Assembly (NCBI RefSeq): GCF_036711975.1 | Contig: NC_091976.1 | Coordinates: 10,912,001 to 10,976,000 of the forward strand | Length of the DNA: 64,000 nt | Direction of reading: 5' to 3' | From: Onthophagus taurus | Taxonomy: Eukaryota; Arthropoda; Insecta; Coleoptera; Scarabaeidae | Shown: in pieces, positions 15,578-27,558 of the stretch | Layout of the letters: every line of letters begins with the position of its first letter | How positions within the stretch are numbered: the first letter of the stretch is position 1 | Translations under genes and position numbers: made by a program | The notes under the pieces: generated by a model | The model's database searches: none | Seen by the model: the letters and a program-made list of their open reading frames with translations, nothing else | Told to the model about the DNA's origin: nothing

Positions 15578-17721
15578 CATGAATCCAATGACTCGAGAGG
15601 AAAAGTCTACATACTATTCTACAAATAATTGTCCTGTATGTTTATGCGAATTTTTCATCGCAAATCCAAAAGTTAGACATCATGACCACTTCACTGGAAA
15701 CTTTATATCACCCCAATGTATGAACTGTAACTTACAAATTAAAATAGATTATAGCGTACCCATTTTTTTTCATAATTTAAGTGGTTACGACATACATTTA
15801 TTTGTTTTAGATCTTGTTAAAAAATATAATGTGAATGTGATTCCGGTTAATCATGAAACTTACATTTCTTTAGCGGTTAAAATTAATTAAATTAAATTTA
15901 TTTTTCTGGATAGCTATAGATTTATGGCGGCTTCATTAAATGAACTTGTAAGCAATCTGAAATCCGAGCAATTAATTCATACTAAATCTCATTTTACAAA
16001 TCTCGATCAATTCGAATTAGTTACACGAAAAGGTATATATCCCTTTGATTACATAAATAACTTCGATAAATTTAATGAAACATGTTTACCTGAAAAACAT
16101 CATTTTTTTCCGATGCTTGCAAAGGAAGAGATATCAGATAACAACTATTCACATGCTATTAAAATTTGGAATACATTTGAGTGTAAAACTTTAGGCGAAT
16201 ATTCAGATTTATATTTAAAAACGGATGTTTTACTTTTATCGGATGTGTTTGAAAACTTTAGAAATTTAACGATGACTCACTACGGATTAGATGCTGGAAC
16301 ATTTTATATCGCTTCCGGATTAAGTTGGGCTGCATCCCTGAAATTAAGTCATGTAAAATTGGAACTATTTCAACATTGAGATGATTTTATTTATTGAAAA
16401 AGGAATTAGAGGTGGGTATTACTCAATCTATTTATCGTTATGCTAAAGCGATAACGCATTCGCATTCGATAGTTTCGATGGAGATCCCTTTCACACTTAC
16501 TTAATGTATTGGGATGCCACTAATTTGTATGGTTGGGGGCAAAGTCAGTATATACCCATTAACGGATTTAGCTGGTTGAATGATACAAATTTTGATGTGT
16601 TAAGCGTTCCCAACAATTCCGAATATGGATATATAATAGAAGCTAATTTTATTGTTCCTAAAGAATTACATGATTTCTATAGCGATTTCCCCCTACTACC
16701 CGAACATATCAAGCCTCCAAATAGTTCGGTTTATAAATTGCTTTGCACTCTTCACAACATAACTTCTTATGTGATTCATTATATCAATTTAAAACTAGTC
16801 GTAAATTTAGGAATTAAAATTGATAAAATTTATCGTATTTTCAAATTTGTAAATTCAAACAATCTCCTTGGTTAAAACAATTTATTGAATTAAATACTGA
16901 ACTGCGAATGAAGGCCACCAATGAATTTGATAAAAGCTTCTTTAAATTAATAATTAACGCTCATTTTGGAAAGACGATGGAAAATGATAGGAAAAAGAGA
17001 AAAATTGTTATTTGCAACAATTGGAAGAGTACGCGAAAATATATAGCAAGACCAGAGTTTAAATGCTTAAAGATTTTTAATGGAAAATATCATATCCATA
17101 GAGTTAGAAAAACCGAAATTGTTTTCAATAAACCTATTTACGTCGGATTTACTGTTTTAGAATTATCTAAAGCATTAATGTATTCCTTTCATTATGATTT
17201 TGTAAAAAACATTCTATCTAAATCTTTCGATAGTCAACTTACATATGTATATGGATACAGATTCTTTAATTTATAAATTTAAATGCAAGTTTCAAAATTA
17301 TTTTATTTATGATGCTATTCGCGATAATATAAATTTATTTGATACTTCCGACTTAAACATCGATAATGTTTGGAAAATCCCGTTAGTAAGTAAAAAAGTT
17401 CCTGGTAAATTTAAAGATGAATATAAAGGAAATATTTTAACCGAGTTTATTGCATTGAGACCTAAAGTATACACATTAAAGGTTAACGATAAAGAAATAA
17501 CCCCTAAAGTAAAAGGTGTTGGTAGAACAGCCTCTAGAACATTGACATTTAATAATTTTGTAGATGCGCTTTTTAATTATAGTATTAAAATCGGAAATTT
17601 TAATAGCATGCGATCAAAAAATCATCAATTATATTCTATTAATGTAAACAAAATCGCATTAAGCAATAATGATGATAAACGATACATCTCCAGCGATTCA
17701 CCCATTGTTACGTGGCCATGA

Positions 17722-18030
17722 GGTCATTTTAAAATTGAACATTAATTTTTAAGTATTCAGTCGGATAGTGATGTTTGGATGTTAATTCTACATTGAATAA
17801 AGAAATATACTTTTAATGATTTTTTTTATAATATCTCTTATTCATTAATTTTTTCGTCATTATTCGATGGGAGAAGACATAAGTGAACAAGTTTATAAAG
17901 CAAAATGAAAAGTTTTAGTTTGGGAATTAAATCACCAAACTAGATCATAAGCGGAAGGTAATGTAAGTAACAGTATATTTCGAAGGCAGATATTTTTAGT
18001 TTTGAACCTTTTAGACATTTTATTGTGATA
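17722..18030. other. No gene seen
   Basis: AT-rich sequence between the polymerase remains and the BEL/Pao integrase. I found no LTR matching the other end of that element. Confidence 0.4.
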
Positions 18031-20773
18031 TTAACTGATAAATCGGCGAGAGAATACTGAAAATGTTTTAAGCGATTCTGAAGCGATTATTAAGCAAATC
18101 CAATGTAAAAAAGTTAAAGGAGTCATATCGTCGGGATGTGTGGATAAAGGAGTTAGAGGACGGGAATTAACAATCGCTTCGATCTGAACAAGCAATGTTA
18201 CAAAATCTTCAAAGGTAAATGAAGTGTTACCAGTTACACGTTCAAGATGGAATTTAACTGATTTAATTCCCGCTTCCCATAGTCCACCAAAATGGGGTGA
18301 ATTAGGAGGGATAAAAGACCAATTAATGGATGCTTCGTTGATGATATGAGTTAAATTATTACAATTACTTATTAAGAAATTACCTAATTCGTTTAGTGCA
18401 CGATTTGCACCCACAAAATTTGTACCATTATCCGAGAACATTTGTTGGGGCATACCTCTCCTACCCGCGAAACGCCGTAGTGCAGATATAAAACAATCGG
18501 TAGTTAGTTCGCTCACCAATTCAAGGTGAATAGCTCGCGTAACAAAACACGAACAAACATATGTAGCACTTGATAGTTTTTGAACCACGACCTTTCTTAT
18601 TTTTGAGCATGAAAGGACCCGCGTAATCTACACCGGTAGTATGAAAAGGCGGAGCCGGAGTCACACGTTGACAAGGTAAATTGCCCATTTGAGGTTGTGG
18701 ACATCTTGGCTTTGCTCGAAAACATTTTATGCATTCACGTGTTACGTTTTTTGATAAATTTTTCCCTCCTATAGGTGAAAATCGCTCGCGAATAGAGGCC
18801 AGCAAATGCTGTGGACCTGTGTGCAATAACATCTTATTCTCAAAAATTAATCGTGCTAAAATATGTTTGCAAGATATAACTATTGGAAATTTTTTATCAA
18901 AAGTATAGTTAGAGTTTCCTAATCGACCACCTACGCGTAATATTTCATTGTTGTATAAAAAAACATTTAATTTTGCCAATGGATTTTTCTTTGGTATAAT
19001 TTTAGCATTTTTTAAAAACGATATTTCATTTAAAAACGATTGTTGTTGACTACATTTTATGATAAAATTCATAGCATCATAGCTACGCGTAGTTCGTTGC
19101 TTTTCAAAGAATCAACGCGCTTTGTATTAGCTGGTTTACAATTATTACAGAATCTAATCATATATGCGACAACTCGTTTTAAACGTGTCAATGAAGAAAA
19201 TTTAAAAATTGGGACAATACAAAATTTCTTTTCTGAAAACACGTGTGGGCCACATATTTTCATCTTTTCTTAACCATTCTGGTCCGTTCCAATAAATACA
19301 TAAACCTGACAATTCGATTGCTTCGACCCCACGCGAAACTGGATCGGCCGGGTTATCAGATATCAACACATGTCTTTTCCAAAATATGAGCAATTCGATT
19401 GCCTACAAAGACTTGTAATTTCGAATGATCCATAGCCAACCATCCCAAAACTACACTAGAATCAGTCCAACAGACTATTCGCGATATGTCCAATCCCAAG
19501 GCTACATTTACTTTGCTTATTAAATCAGAGAGTAACAATGCGACCAATAATTCGAACCGCGGTACTGTAATTCTCTTCAACGGCGCAACCCGAGATTTTG
19601 CGAAAAACCAATTGAACTGAAATATTTTTATGCGATTCGAATGAACGTAAGTATACGCAAGCACCATATGCTTGAGTTGATGCGTCCGAAAAGCCATGTA
19701 TTTCGATGATTTTTGAATGTTTTAATGAAATACAACACGGTATTCGTACGGAATTCAGGCAAGACAGCTTGTCGCGAAACTTTAGTCAACTGGTGTACAA
19801 GCTGTTAGGTAATGGTTCATCCCAATCTAGACCGGCTTGCCAGATTTTTTGTAGTATGATTTTTGCTTTAATTATAACAGGACATAGTAATCCGAGTGGG
19901 TCAAAAATTTGCGCGATATCGGAAAGAATAGCTCTTTTTGTTAACGAATTATCCGAGTTTATCTTTATTCTGTAATGAAATTCATCTTCGGTAGATTTCC
20001 ATCATAAACCTGGAGTACAGGTATTGAACTAACTTAACTGACGTAACTGAACTATTACTTTCAGTAAATTCTTGCAAAAATTGTGGGTCGTTTGACGTCC
20101 ATTTGGCTAATTGAAATCCGCTTTTTTCAAGATTGACATAACTAAGTTCATCTAGAGAGTTTGCTCCGGTCAATAGATCGTCGATATAAAAGTGGTTACC
20201 AATAACGTTTGCTACAACCGGATCGGAGCATTCCAAGCTTATTTGTTATAGGCAACGCGTGGCTAAATAATTAGCTGATGCTGTACCGTATGTCACAGTT
20301 AATAATTCGTATGTGTCTATTGGAAGTTCAGGAGAATCACGCCAAAGAATTCGCTGAAGTTTTGTCTGTTCGGGATTTATTAAACACGCCCGATACATTT
20401 TTCTAATATCTGCAGCCATTACGTAAATATATTTACGATATCTGATTAAAGCGCTGAACAAATCAGTCTGTAAAGTAGGACCAACTATTTGTAAATCATT
20501 AAGGGAATACCCAGTAGTTGTTGAGCAAGAACCATCAAAAACAAATCGCAATCTGGTAGTAGTGCTAGATTCGTTTATAACCCCATGATGTGGTAAATAA
20601 TAATGCAAATCAGCTGATGTTTTGCAATTTATCTTACGCATGTGCTTTAATTCGAGATATTCGTGCATGAACCTTTTATATTGTTCACCAAACTCAGGAA
20701 GTCTTTTGAATTTGCGCTCCATACTCAATAATCTACGTTCCGCGCTTTTGTGGGACTCACCTAATCGTTCTAT
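18031..20773 (-). mobile_element. BEL/Pao retrotransposon 1, reverse transcriptase to integrase part
   Basis: Minus-strand coding in broken frames, read from right to left. Reverse transcriptase (RLRFVFDGSCSTTTGYSLND, then VMAADIRKMYRACLINPEQ, 20728-20246) is followed by FYIDDLLTGA (20236-19982), the RNase H/linker (RVAPLKRITVPRFELL, CWTDSSVVLGWL, 19697-19356), a second linker fragment (19393-19202) and the integrase (GVDYAGPFML, AIHLELVSELTTD, FSDNGTNFVGA, NSPHFGGLWEAG, 19072-18031). At least five frame breaks show it is dead. Its protease and gag parts reappear on the same strand at 46.7-47.3 and 53.5-55.1 kb, so later insertions split it. Confidence 0.85.
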
Positions 20774-21090
20774 GCTTTAGAGTTAGAGTTAAGAAGTGTG
20801 CAAACGTCACCCACGACGACCAACTACACTACCGCCTGTCGACGAGGATGCAAGGAAACCAAGAAGATGTTTGGAAGTATTTCCATGAAATACTCAAGTT
20901 ATGCAAGGAAGTCAGCGCAAACATGGAAGAACAAGAGAAAATAAGATTCATCCTTGAGGGACTACAACCACGGATCCTGGAAAATGTACACCTAATGGAC
21001 AACAACACCGTGAAAGATTTGCGGGAAAACATTTGAAAGGTAGAAGCGACAGCTTTCTTGTTGGATCAATCCACTGTTACATTCCAAAAA
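20774..21090 (+). mobile_element. Gypsy element A, gag fragment
   Basis: The frame with DVWKYFHEILKLCKEVSANM and IRFILEGLQPRILENV matches the Ty3/gypsy Gag pattern (Y...+L.LC ... M.E.EKI..ILEGL.P). The 5' LTR and Gag N-terminus are missing at the junction with BEL/Pao 1. Gag resumes near 22866. Confidence 0.6.
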
Positions 21091-22865
21091 TTTGTATGTT
21101 ATGTGTGGGTGACTTGTTTATGTGTAATGGGTTATGAGTTGCATACATTCGGAAACTTATTATTATTTTTATTTATTTTGTTTACATTTTGTTTGTTTAT
21201 AACATTTTATTGCATTCTCTTTCAGCAACATATTCTGAATATTCCTTTTTTTTTCCTTTTAACTCCCATCACTTTAAAATTCTCCTTTTTGCTTTTGAGA
21301 GGGTGTCGTAAATTCTTGATGTTATCTTGCGCAGACGTAATTTTTTTGATATTTTCGATCTTTGGGTATAAAAGACCGTTCAAGTTTCTTCTTGAGCCTC
21401 TCTTTCTTACTATATTACCAGAGCAATACGTGTTCTCGAGTGTTAAAGAAATTTTGGTTGGTTCGCCATTTTTGGTTTTGGTGTAAAATTTTGTTTCTAA
21501 TCCATATTTGTGGGATTCATCACTCGAAATAAAGTTTTGGAAAAGTGTTTTTCTTTTACCAAATTGTACGGAGATTCCGGATTTCAACGTATTTCATTAC
21601 ATTTTTTTCTGTCTTCTGGTTAAACCTCGAACATTAGAGGTAAGCATTTTTGTAAGGTCTTTATTAATGTTTTTGGCATATTCGTTCACCCTTTCACATT
21701 TTCCTTTTGATTCTTAAACTAACAATCTACTAAATCTATTTTCCAAAAAAATCTAGCTACTTTATATAAAAAAAAAATTATAACTACTTTAAAAAAAAAA
21801 AAAAATTACTAATTACTTAAAAAGCAAACCTATCCTACAAACAAAAAAATTCTTAAATCTAATATTTCCATGTTTCATTTTTTTAAATTTCTATATCCAG
21901 GTTTTTGTTGAGGGGAGCAACTTTTGGCCTCTCTTATTGGAACAACCTTTTTTTTATTGGTATTTTGGAACCATTGTCCAAGGGTATAATTTCCATTACA
22001 TCCTAAGGATTCTAATTATTCTTTTGGAACAAAACAAAGAATATTACCTTACCTTTCCTGAGTCACCAGAATTTGTTGCTGAGGAATTATTTCGAATCGG
22101 ACCGGTGATCAAGACTTGGAGTAAAGGTCAGATAGAACAACATATTATTATTTTGGTCATTGAAGAATTTGTATCTTATATATTTTTTTTATTATTTGAT
22201 TTTCCTTAAGAAAATCTTTAAATTAATTATCATTGGAACTTTAAACATATTCAATTTTTTTTTATAATATCATTTCATTTTTTTTTGTAAATTCTTGTTT
22301 GGCGAGATTTTTTTTTAATTCTATTTTTGGCGTTGATTTTTTTATAATTTTGATTTCACGTTGAGCTCAACCATACGGAGTCAGACGCGGGTTAATTTTT
22401 CATTTTCATTTTTTTTGGTATTTTGATTTAAATTTCCTTTCAGTTTTGACTTTCATTTTTTTTTAAAGCTCGCAAACATCAATATAGTTTTTTTTTGTTG
22501 TTTGAACCTCTAAGTTTACGGTTTTATAATTTTGTTATTAGTTTTTTTTTTTACTTACCTGTTATTTACGGGAGTTTTAATAAATTTAGTCTGCAACTCA
22601 AAACCCATTTTGTTGAGCGTTTATGTTTTGTTGTGTTATTTGTTTGTATCACCATACTCCATCATCTCACGTCACAGTTCGTGTTGTACGCGGGGTTAAC
22701 TGTGTGGCGCCATATAAATACCCCTCCCTTCTTCACTGAGCCGGTCGAGGACTCGCGTACATCTCAGGGTGATAAAACTAGTTTTGTCCTTGTTGAAAAT
22801 TACGTTATTTTTTTTTGTTTTGATTTAAAATCTTTTAACGCATTTGGCGTCATACCACATCGGGA
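21091..22865 (+). mobile_element. T-rich insertion in gypsy gag, probably an LTR
   Basis: About 1.77 kb of T-rich sequence splits gag. It contains a promoter-like CATATAAATACCCCTCC at about 22711 followed by CTTCTTCACTGAG, which is related to the end of the LTR-like sequence at 42.95-43.05 kb. The long hydrophobic frames here are low-complexity artefacts. Exact ends and target duplication could not be fixed. Confidence 0.45.
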
Positions 22866-24384
22866 CCATCAACTTCAAGGACCCAGACGTCCAGTTCAGA
22901 TGAGATTGAGGGGTTGAGGCAACAGATCTCTAGGCTAGAGGCCCAAATAAAAGGTAGGAACTTTTCTCAATCTGTTATTAAAAAGGGCGATAAGTTTATG
23001 AAAAGAGAATCAGGACGAACGGCCGATGGTCGGATTATTTGTTTTAATTGTTAAAAGGAGGTCATTACGCAAAAAATTGCTTTAAGAACCCAAAAACTCA
23101 GGTCAAATCAAGAAAGAGCCCCAGACGTCGGGTATAGTTGCTATTTTTGTAATAAAGTAGGCCATAAGAAAACTTCATGTAGATTTAGGCGTAGACGAAT
23201 AAGAAAATGTAAGGAAATTGGTAGCGTACACGTAATAAATTCTTCATCCCTGGTCGAATTAATCGGCTCGGTGAACAAAAAACAAGTTAAATTATTTGTA
23301 GATACAGCGGCTGGAGTTAGTTTAGTTAATTCCACGCTAGTCCCAACATCCAAATTTATTGAAAAAATTCCGTATATCCCAATTAAATCGGCATCAGGTC
23401 ATGATCTATGGGTAGGAGGTGCGGTTAACTTAGATTTTTTTGTAAAAAATTATAAATTCAATCATAAATTCATAGTCATAAAAAATTTAAAAGCGGATAT
23501 TATTTTAGGTAACGATTTTAATAAAAAACATAAATTAGAAGTAAATTTTGCAACGGAAACGATCAAGTTTCAGAATAGCGGTAATACGCAAATAGTTTAT
23601 TTTTCATTAGCAGACAAAATTTGTGGTCAACAACCGTCGAATATTCTAGGAAATCATATTTACGCCGTTAATGAGGTTACACTCGTACCTTTGTCTAGTA
23701 CAAAAATTTTCGTAAAACATAATGAGAAAATTGGGTTAGGGTATGAGTTTGAGCCCGTTCAAAATTTGTTTAAAATAAAATATTTACAAGTTAAAGAAAA
23801 GATGTATGGTAATGAGAAACCCTACGTGTACATTACAAATTCTAGCAATCAATCGGTTTTGGTTTACAGCCAAACATGTCTCGGCAAACTTGTAAGATCA
23901 GCAGACTCGCCGGACCAGAAAAGCGAGAAAACTCATGTTACAAAATTCATGTAGAGACTCCTGTTAACAAGTATGTTGACAATGCGATAAGCGATAAAAT
24001 TATTTCGTGGAATGAAACTTTCAATGTCAATGCAGATTTAGGGGTTAATGAGAGGATGACATTGTTTAGTTTATTGGATAGGTATTCTGATGTATTTGCT
24101 CAATCCAATCGTGAGCTAGGACAGACTCACCTGTGCGAGCTTGAAATTGATACCAACGGAGCGGCTCCGGTGAATCAACCGCCGTATCGAGTTTCGCACA
24201 GAGAAAAAGAAATTGTTAGGGAACAAGTACAGCAAATGTTAGATGCAGGTGTTATTCGAAAATCTTTTAGTCCATGGAGTAGTCCGGTAGTATTGGTTCG
24301 TAAAAAAGATAACGAATGGCGATTTTGCGTAGATTACAGAAAGTTGAATAAAGTCATTAAATGGGACGTATATCCTTTACCCGT
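22866..24384 (+). pseudogene. Gypsy element A: gag end, protease and start of reverse transcriptase
   Basis: Gag continues (SSSDEIEGLRQQISRLEAQ) with two CCHC knuckles, the first broken by a frameshift at 23053 and the second intact (CYFCNKVGHKKTSC, about 23140). The retropepsin follows (LFVDTAAGVSLVNS, 23290; ADIILGNDF, 23497), with DTA in place of the usual DTG or DSG. Reverse transcriptase starts at PPYRVSHREKEIVREQ and runs through CVDYRKLNKV to YPLP, where a solo LTR interrupts it. It is a Ty3/gypsy polyprotein and not intact. Confidence 0.8.
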
Positions 24385-26169
24385 TGTAACGAAGTTACAT
24401 TATTTTTATTTTACAAAAACCGAATATTCCGAAAAATTACCGAAAATTAAATATATCCGAGTATACTTCCCACACTACCTCGATACGTTACAGTTTCCAC
24501 CCGATTTGTAGAAATTCCGGAAAAAATATATCTAATCTCCTTATCACCGCCCGTTTATGCAACCCAATACACATTTTATTAATTTTGATAATTTTCTTAA
24601 TTAGACTTTGATTTTCTCCGTTTTCCATTTCGAAACCGTTATCTTAAATTCCAACAACGTTCCCTGACCGAATCATCAATAAATGAAAGTAATTAATAAA
24701 ATTGCTGAATCACGAAAACATGTGCTTTCCGAAAAATTATTATCAAATAATTAAATAATTCCGAAATTAACAAATTTTCAAACAAGATACGACAAGCCAC
24801 ATGTTTCTATCAGTCCAGCCGACCGTCCCGAGGAAGTTTCAGCAGCCAGCGAGCTACCGTCGAGCTACCGTATAGCGACTATTTTTTATGATGCGGAATT
24901 AGAAATTCTAGACCGATCAAACCTATTTCAAACATTTACAAATATCATGAAATAACCGTTGAACGATTCTAAAGATGGTCCGCTTATTATTAACACAATA
25001 ATTCACCAAAAATCATCCCGCATCATAATTAATTAAATTACTCCGTTCCTGATGGTCATCCGTTGAAAATATTGCCCATGTAGGATTGCCCCGAACATCG
25101 CCCAACTGCTGGAATTGTTTTGTGTTAAGGTGCGCGTAAATTAATACCGATTAATTGGTTTTAAAGTGAAACACGTGGTCGGGAAAACGTTTGTGAATAT
25201 AAGTGCCGTAAACAGTGGCCGATTTTGTTAAAAATATTTTTGTGATTTTCCGTATAAGTAAGGGTATCTTTTGATTTGTGTTATAAATTTTTCCGTTAAT
25301 TATTGTTGATTAATTGTTAATTACTTCGCCGTTCTTTAGCCGATTTTACCCGTTCAAAGACTGTAATTATGTAATTTTATGTCCCGCATCCGATAGCGCC
25401 GTCAGAATTTTGCTATTTTTGTTAATTAGCGCCGCGCATTGTAAATTAGTCGTTGATAACTTGTAGTGATACGATCCTCCACGCGGAAAAATCCAGTTTT
25501 CGCCCCAAAATGGTATAAATGGCCGGCTGAAATTCTGATTTTAAAAACAGTTCTTCATCAGTTCTACGACAGCTTCAACAGTCCGCAACAGCCGTGATTA
25601 GTTCCGAAGACACCCGCTAATTTTTCTTAGAAATGCCCGCATTTCAATTTTACCGTAAGTCTGATTTATTTTGAAACACTTTGATTTTATTTTTGTTAAC
25701 TTTCATTAATTTTTGTACATTTTGTCCCAACTTTAATACTCTTGGAAGGTTCTTCGAGTATTCCGTTCCTTTACACCTTAGGAAGGTTTCCAGGTGTATC
25801 CTATACCTCCGCCTCATTTTCTTTATTTGTTTAATTTAAACTCATTTATTATAAAGTCAAAGTCTTGTCAATTTATTCCCACTGTCCCCATTCTCCGACC
25901 TTGGTCAAAAAGTAATAAACTGCTCTCCCATTTGTTTATTTTGATATTAATAAAGGTTATGGTTATTTGTTTTCCGAATTTTTCTTGTTTTCTTCTTTCC
26001 CATACCGAATCCCTGAATCTCCGACTGTAACCCCCAAAAGTTACCTGGAGACGAAAGAGTTCCTTAACTCTCTAAACATAAGGTGGCGGCCAAGACCGTT
26101 AACATCAAGAACATATAAAAGGGCACCAAGACCCGTTTTCCTAGGACCGAACCAAGAAAGGTCGTCGCA
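24385..26169 (+). mobile_element. Solo LTR inserted in gypsy A reverse transcriptase
   Basis: 1785 bp beginning TGTAACGAAG and ending GTCGTCGCA, flanked by CCGT on both sides (24381-24384, 26170-26173). It interrupts the reverse transcriptase between two conserved blocks. Inside is a promoter-like GGTATAAATGG (about 25511) followed by CATCAGTT, like an arthropod initiator. No coding is supported, so internal LTR-LTR recombination is the likely origin. Confidence 0.75.
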
Positions 26170-26765
26170 CCGTAATTGATGACATCGTGACCTAGAAGGG
26201 TCAAAATACTTTTCAGGTCTGGATTTATGTTCAGGTTATTGGCAAATCAGCATTGCAGAGAAAGACAAACCCAAAACGGCGTTTGTAACTTCCGACGGCC
26301 TATACGAATTTAATGTGGTACCATTTGGTTTGGCATCGAGTCCAGCATATTTCCAACGCTGCATGGACCATGTCCTAGCAGGTCTTAAATGGAATTCTGT
26401 TCTAGTATACCTGGACGATATCATCTTTAATGGTACTTCTTTCCAGAATCATTATCATAATCTAGAGGAAGTGCTAAAAAGCCTTAGAAGTGCGAATATG
26501 AAATTAAAACCTTCGAAATGTTCTTTCGGTTATCAAAAGTTAAAAATTTTAGGCCACGTCGTAAATACGCAGGGCATCCACCCAGACCCAGATAAAATTT
26601 CAGCCGTCAAAGATTTTCCGACGCCGAGAGAGGTCAAAGATGTTCAATCGTTCCTCGGTTTAGCAAATTATTATCGAAAATTTGTACGAAATTTTACGAA
26701 TATAGCGCGACCTTTAACGTTGCTTACTAGGAAAAATAATAAATTTGTTTGGTCCGCTAAAGAAC
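26170..26765 (+). pseudogene. Gypsy element A: reverse transcriptase continued
   Basis: Resumes after the solo LTR with SGLDLCSGYWQISI, VPFGLASSPAYFQRCMDHVL, the catalytic YLDDII, LGHVVNTQGIHPDPDKI and FLGLANYYRKFVRNF. One base is missing near 26190, so the frame is not continuous with the upstream part even without the insertion. The sequence ends abruptly before RNase H, which reappears at 31060. Confidence 0.85.
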
Positions 26766-27558
26766 AAGCCTATTAGAGATTGCAATGACACATTAATTCT
26801 TAACAATAAACTTTATCGCTGTTGTGATAGTGTTCGTATGTTGGGTATTATTCTTGATGAATGTTTAAAATGGAAAAATCACATTGATTATGTTTGTAGT
26901 AAAATCAGTTCCTTCTGTTACGCCGTTCGCCGGTTGCGTGATCTTGTTAATGACGAAATTGTCCGTCAAGCGTATGACGGCTGTTGTTATGCTCGTATTA
27001 GATACGGTATAGTTGTTTGGGGCGGTAGTAAGGACTTAGAGCGCATTTTCATACTACAAAAAAGAGTCATCAGGATAATGTTTAGAATGTCTTTTAGGGA
27101 AACGTGTAGAAACGCATTTAAAACTAACAATATACTAACCATATATGGAACATATATATATGAAATTTTAAATTTTGTTTTTAAAAATAAACATCTTTTT
27201 GAGGCAAATATGTTCTGCCATGAATATCCTACAAGATTCAAAAAAAATTTTTCTCTTCCGCAACACCGGCTAGCATTAACACAGTCCAGTTTCGGTTATA
27301 ATTGTTTAAAAATTTACAATAAACTCCCGATGGCGATTAAACAAATTAATAAATTTATAATTAATAAGAGCACTATTTTCAAGTTATTATGTAATATAGA
27401 ACCGTACTCTATGTCAGAGTTCTACAATAGTATTTGATAAGGGTAATAATTATTATGTTATAATTTATGTTATTTTGTTACCTTTTTTTTTTCATTTTTG
27501 ACTTGTACGTTTCATGCCTAACATTATGTTCGATCGCACAATAAATACTAAATACTAA
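26766..27558 (+). mobile_element. 5'-truncated LINE, C-terminus of reverse transcriptase ORF
   Basis: The open part (to 27437) holds MLGIILDECLKWKNHIDYVC, RIRYGIVVWGGS, LQKRVIRIMFRMSFRETCRN and IYIYEILNFVF, the pattern found after the reverse transcriptase domain of jockey/CR1-like LINEs. The 3' end carries an AAATACTAAATACTAA tail (about 27545-27558). The 5' part is missing, as usual for target-primed insertion. Confidence 0.7.

Larger units (their letters stand above)
14390..17721 (+). pseudogene. polB: Protein-primed DNA polymerase B, decayed and split by an hAT element
   Basis: Replicative polymerase of Polinton/adintovirus-type elements. Motifs appear in the right order but in several frames: Exo I FVIYADFESLL (about 14595-14630), a zinc-type CPVCLCEF and FHNLSGYDIHLFV (Exo II, about 15770), YLKTDVLLLSDVF (Exo III, about 16215), motif A DATNLYGWG (16510), motif B-like KLIINAHFGKTMEN (16945) and motif C YMDTDSLIY (17247). 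Frameshifts or stops fall near 15890, 16380, 16875 and 17240, and 834 bp of hAT DNA interrupts it. It follows the virion genes on the same strand as the integrase, yet is far more damaged than they are, so it may be an older, separate element. Confidence 0.85.

Noticed and set aside
1..17721. Bacterial or phage origin of the left part
   Set aside because: Chromodomain integrase, hemopexin-type MMP, GT-AG intron and eukaryotic transposons inside the region argue for an animal host, despite the phage-like fibre motif.
21058..22917. Hydrophobic Phe/Leu-rich plus-strand frames that look like membrane proteins
   Set aside because: They come from T-rich non-coding LTR-like sequence and have no conserved pattern.
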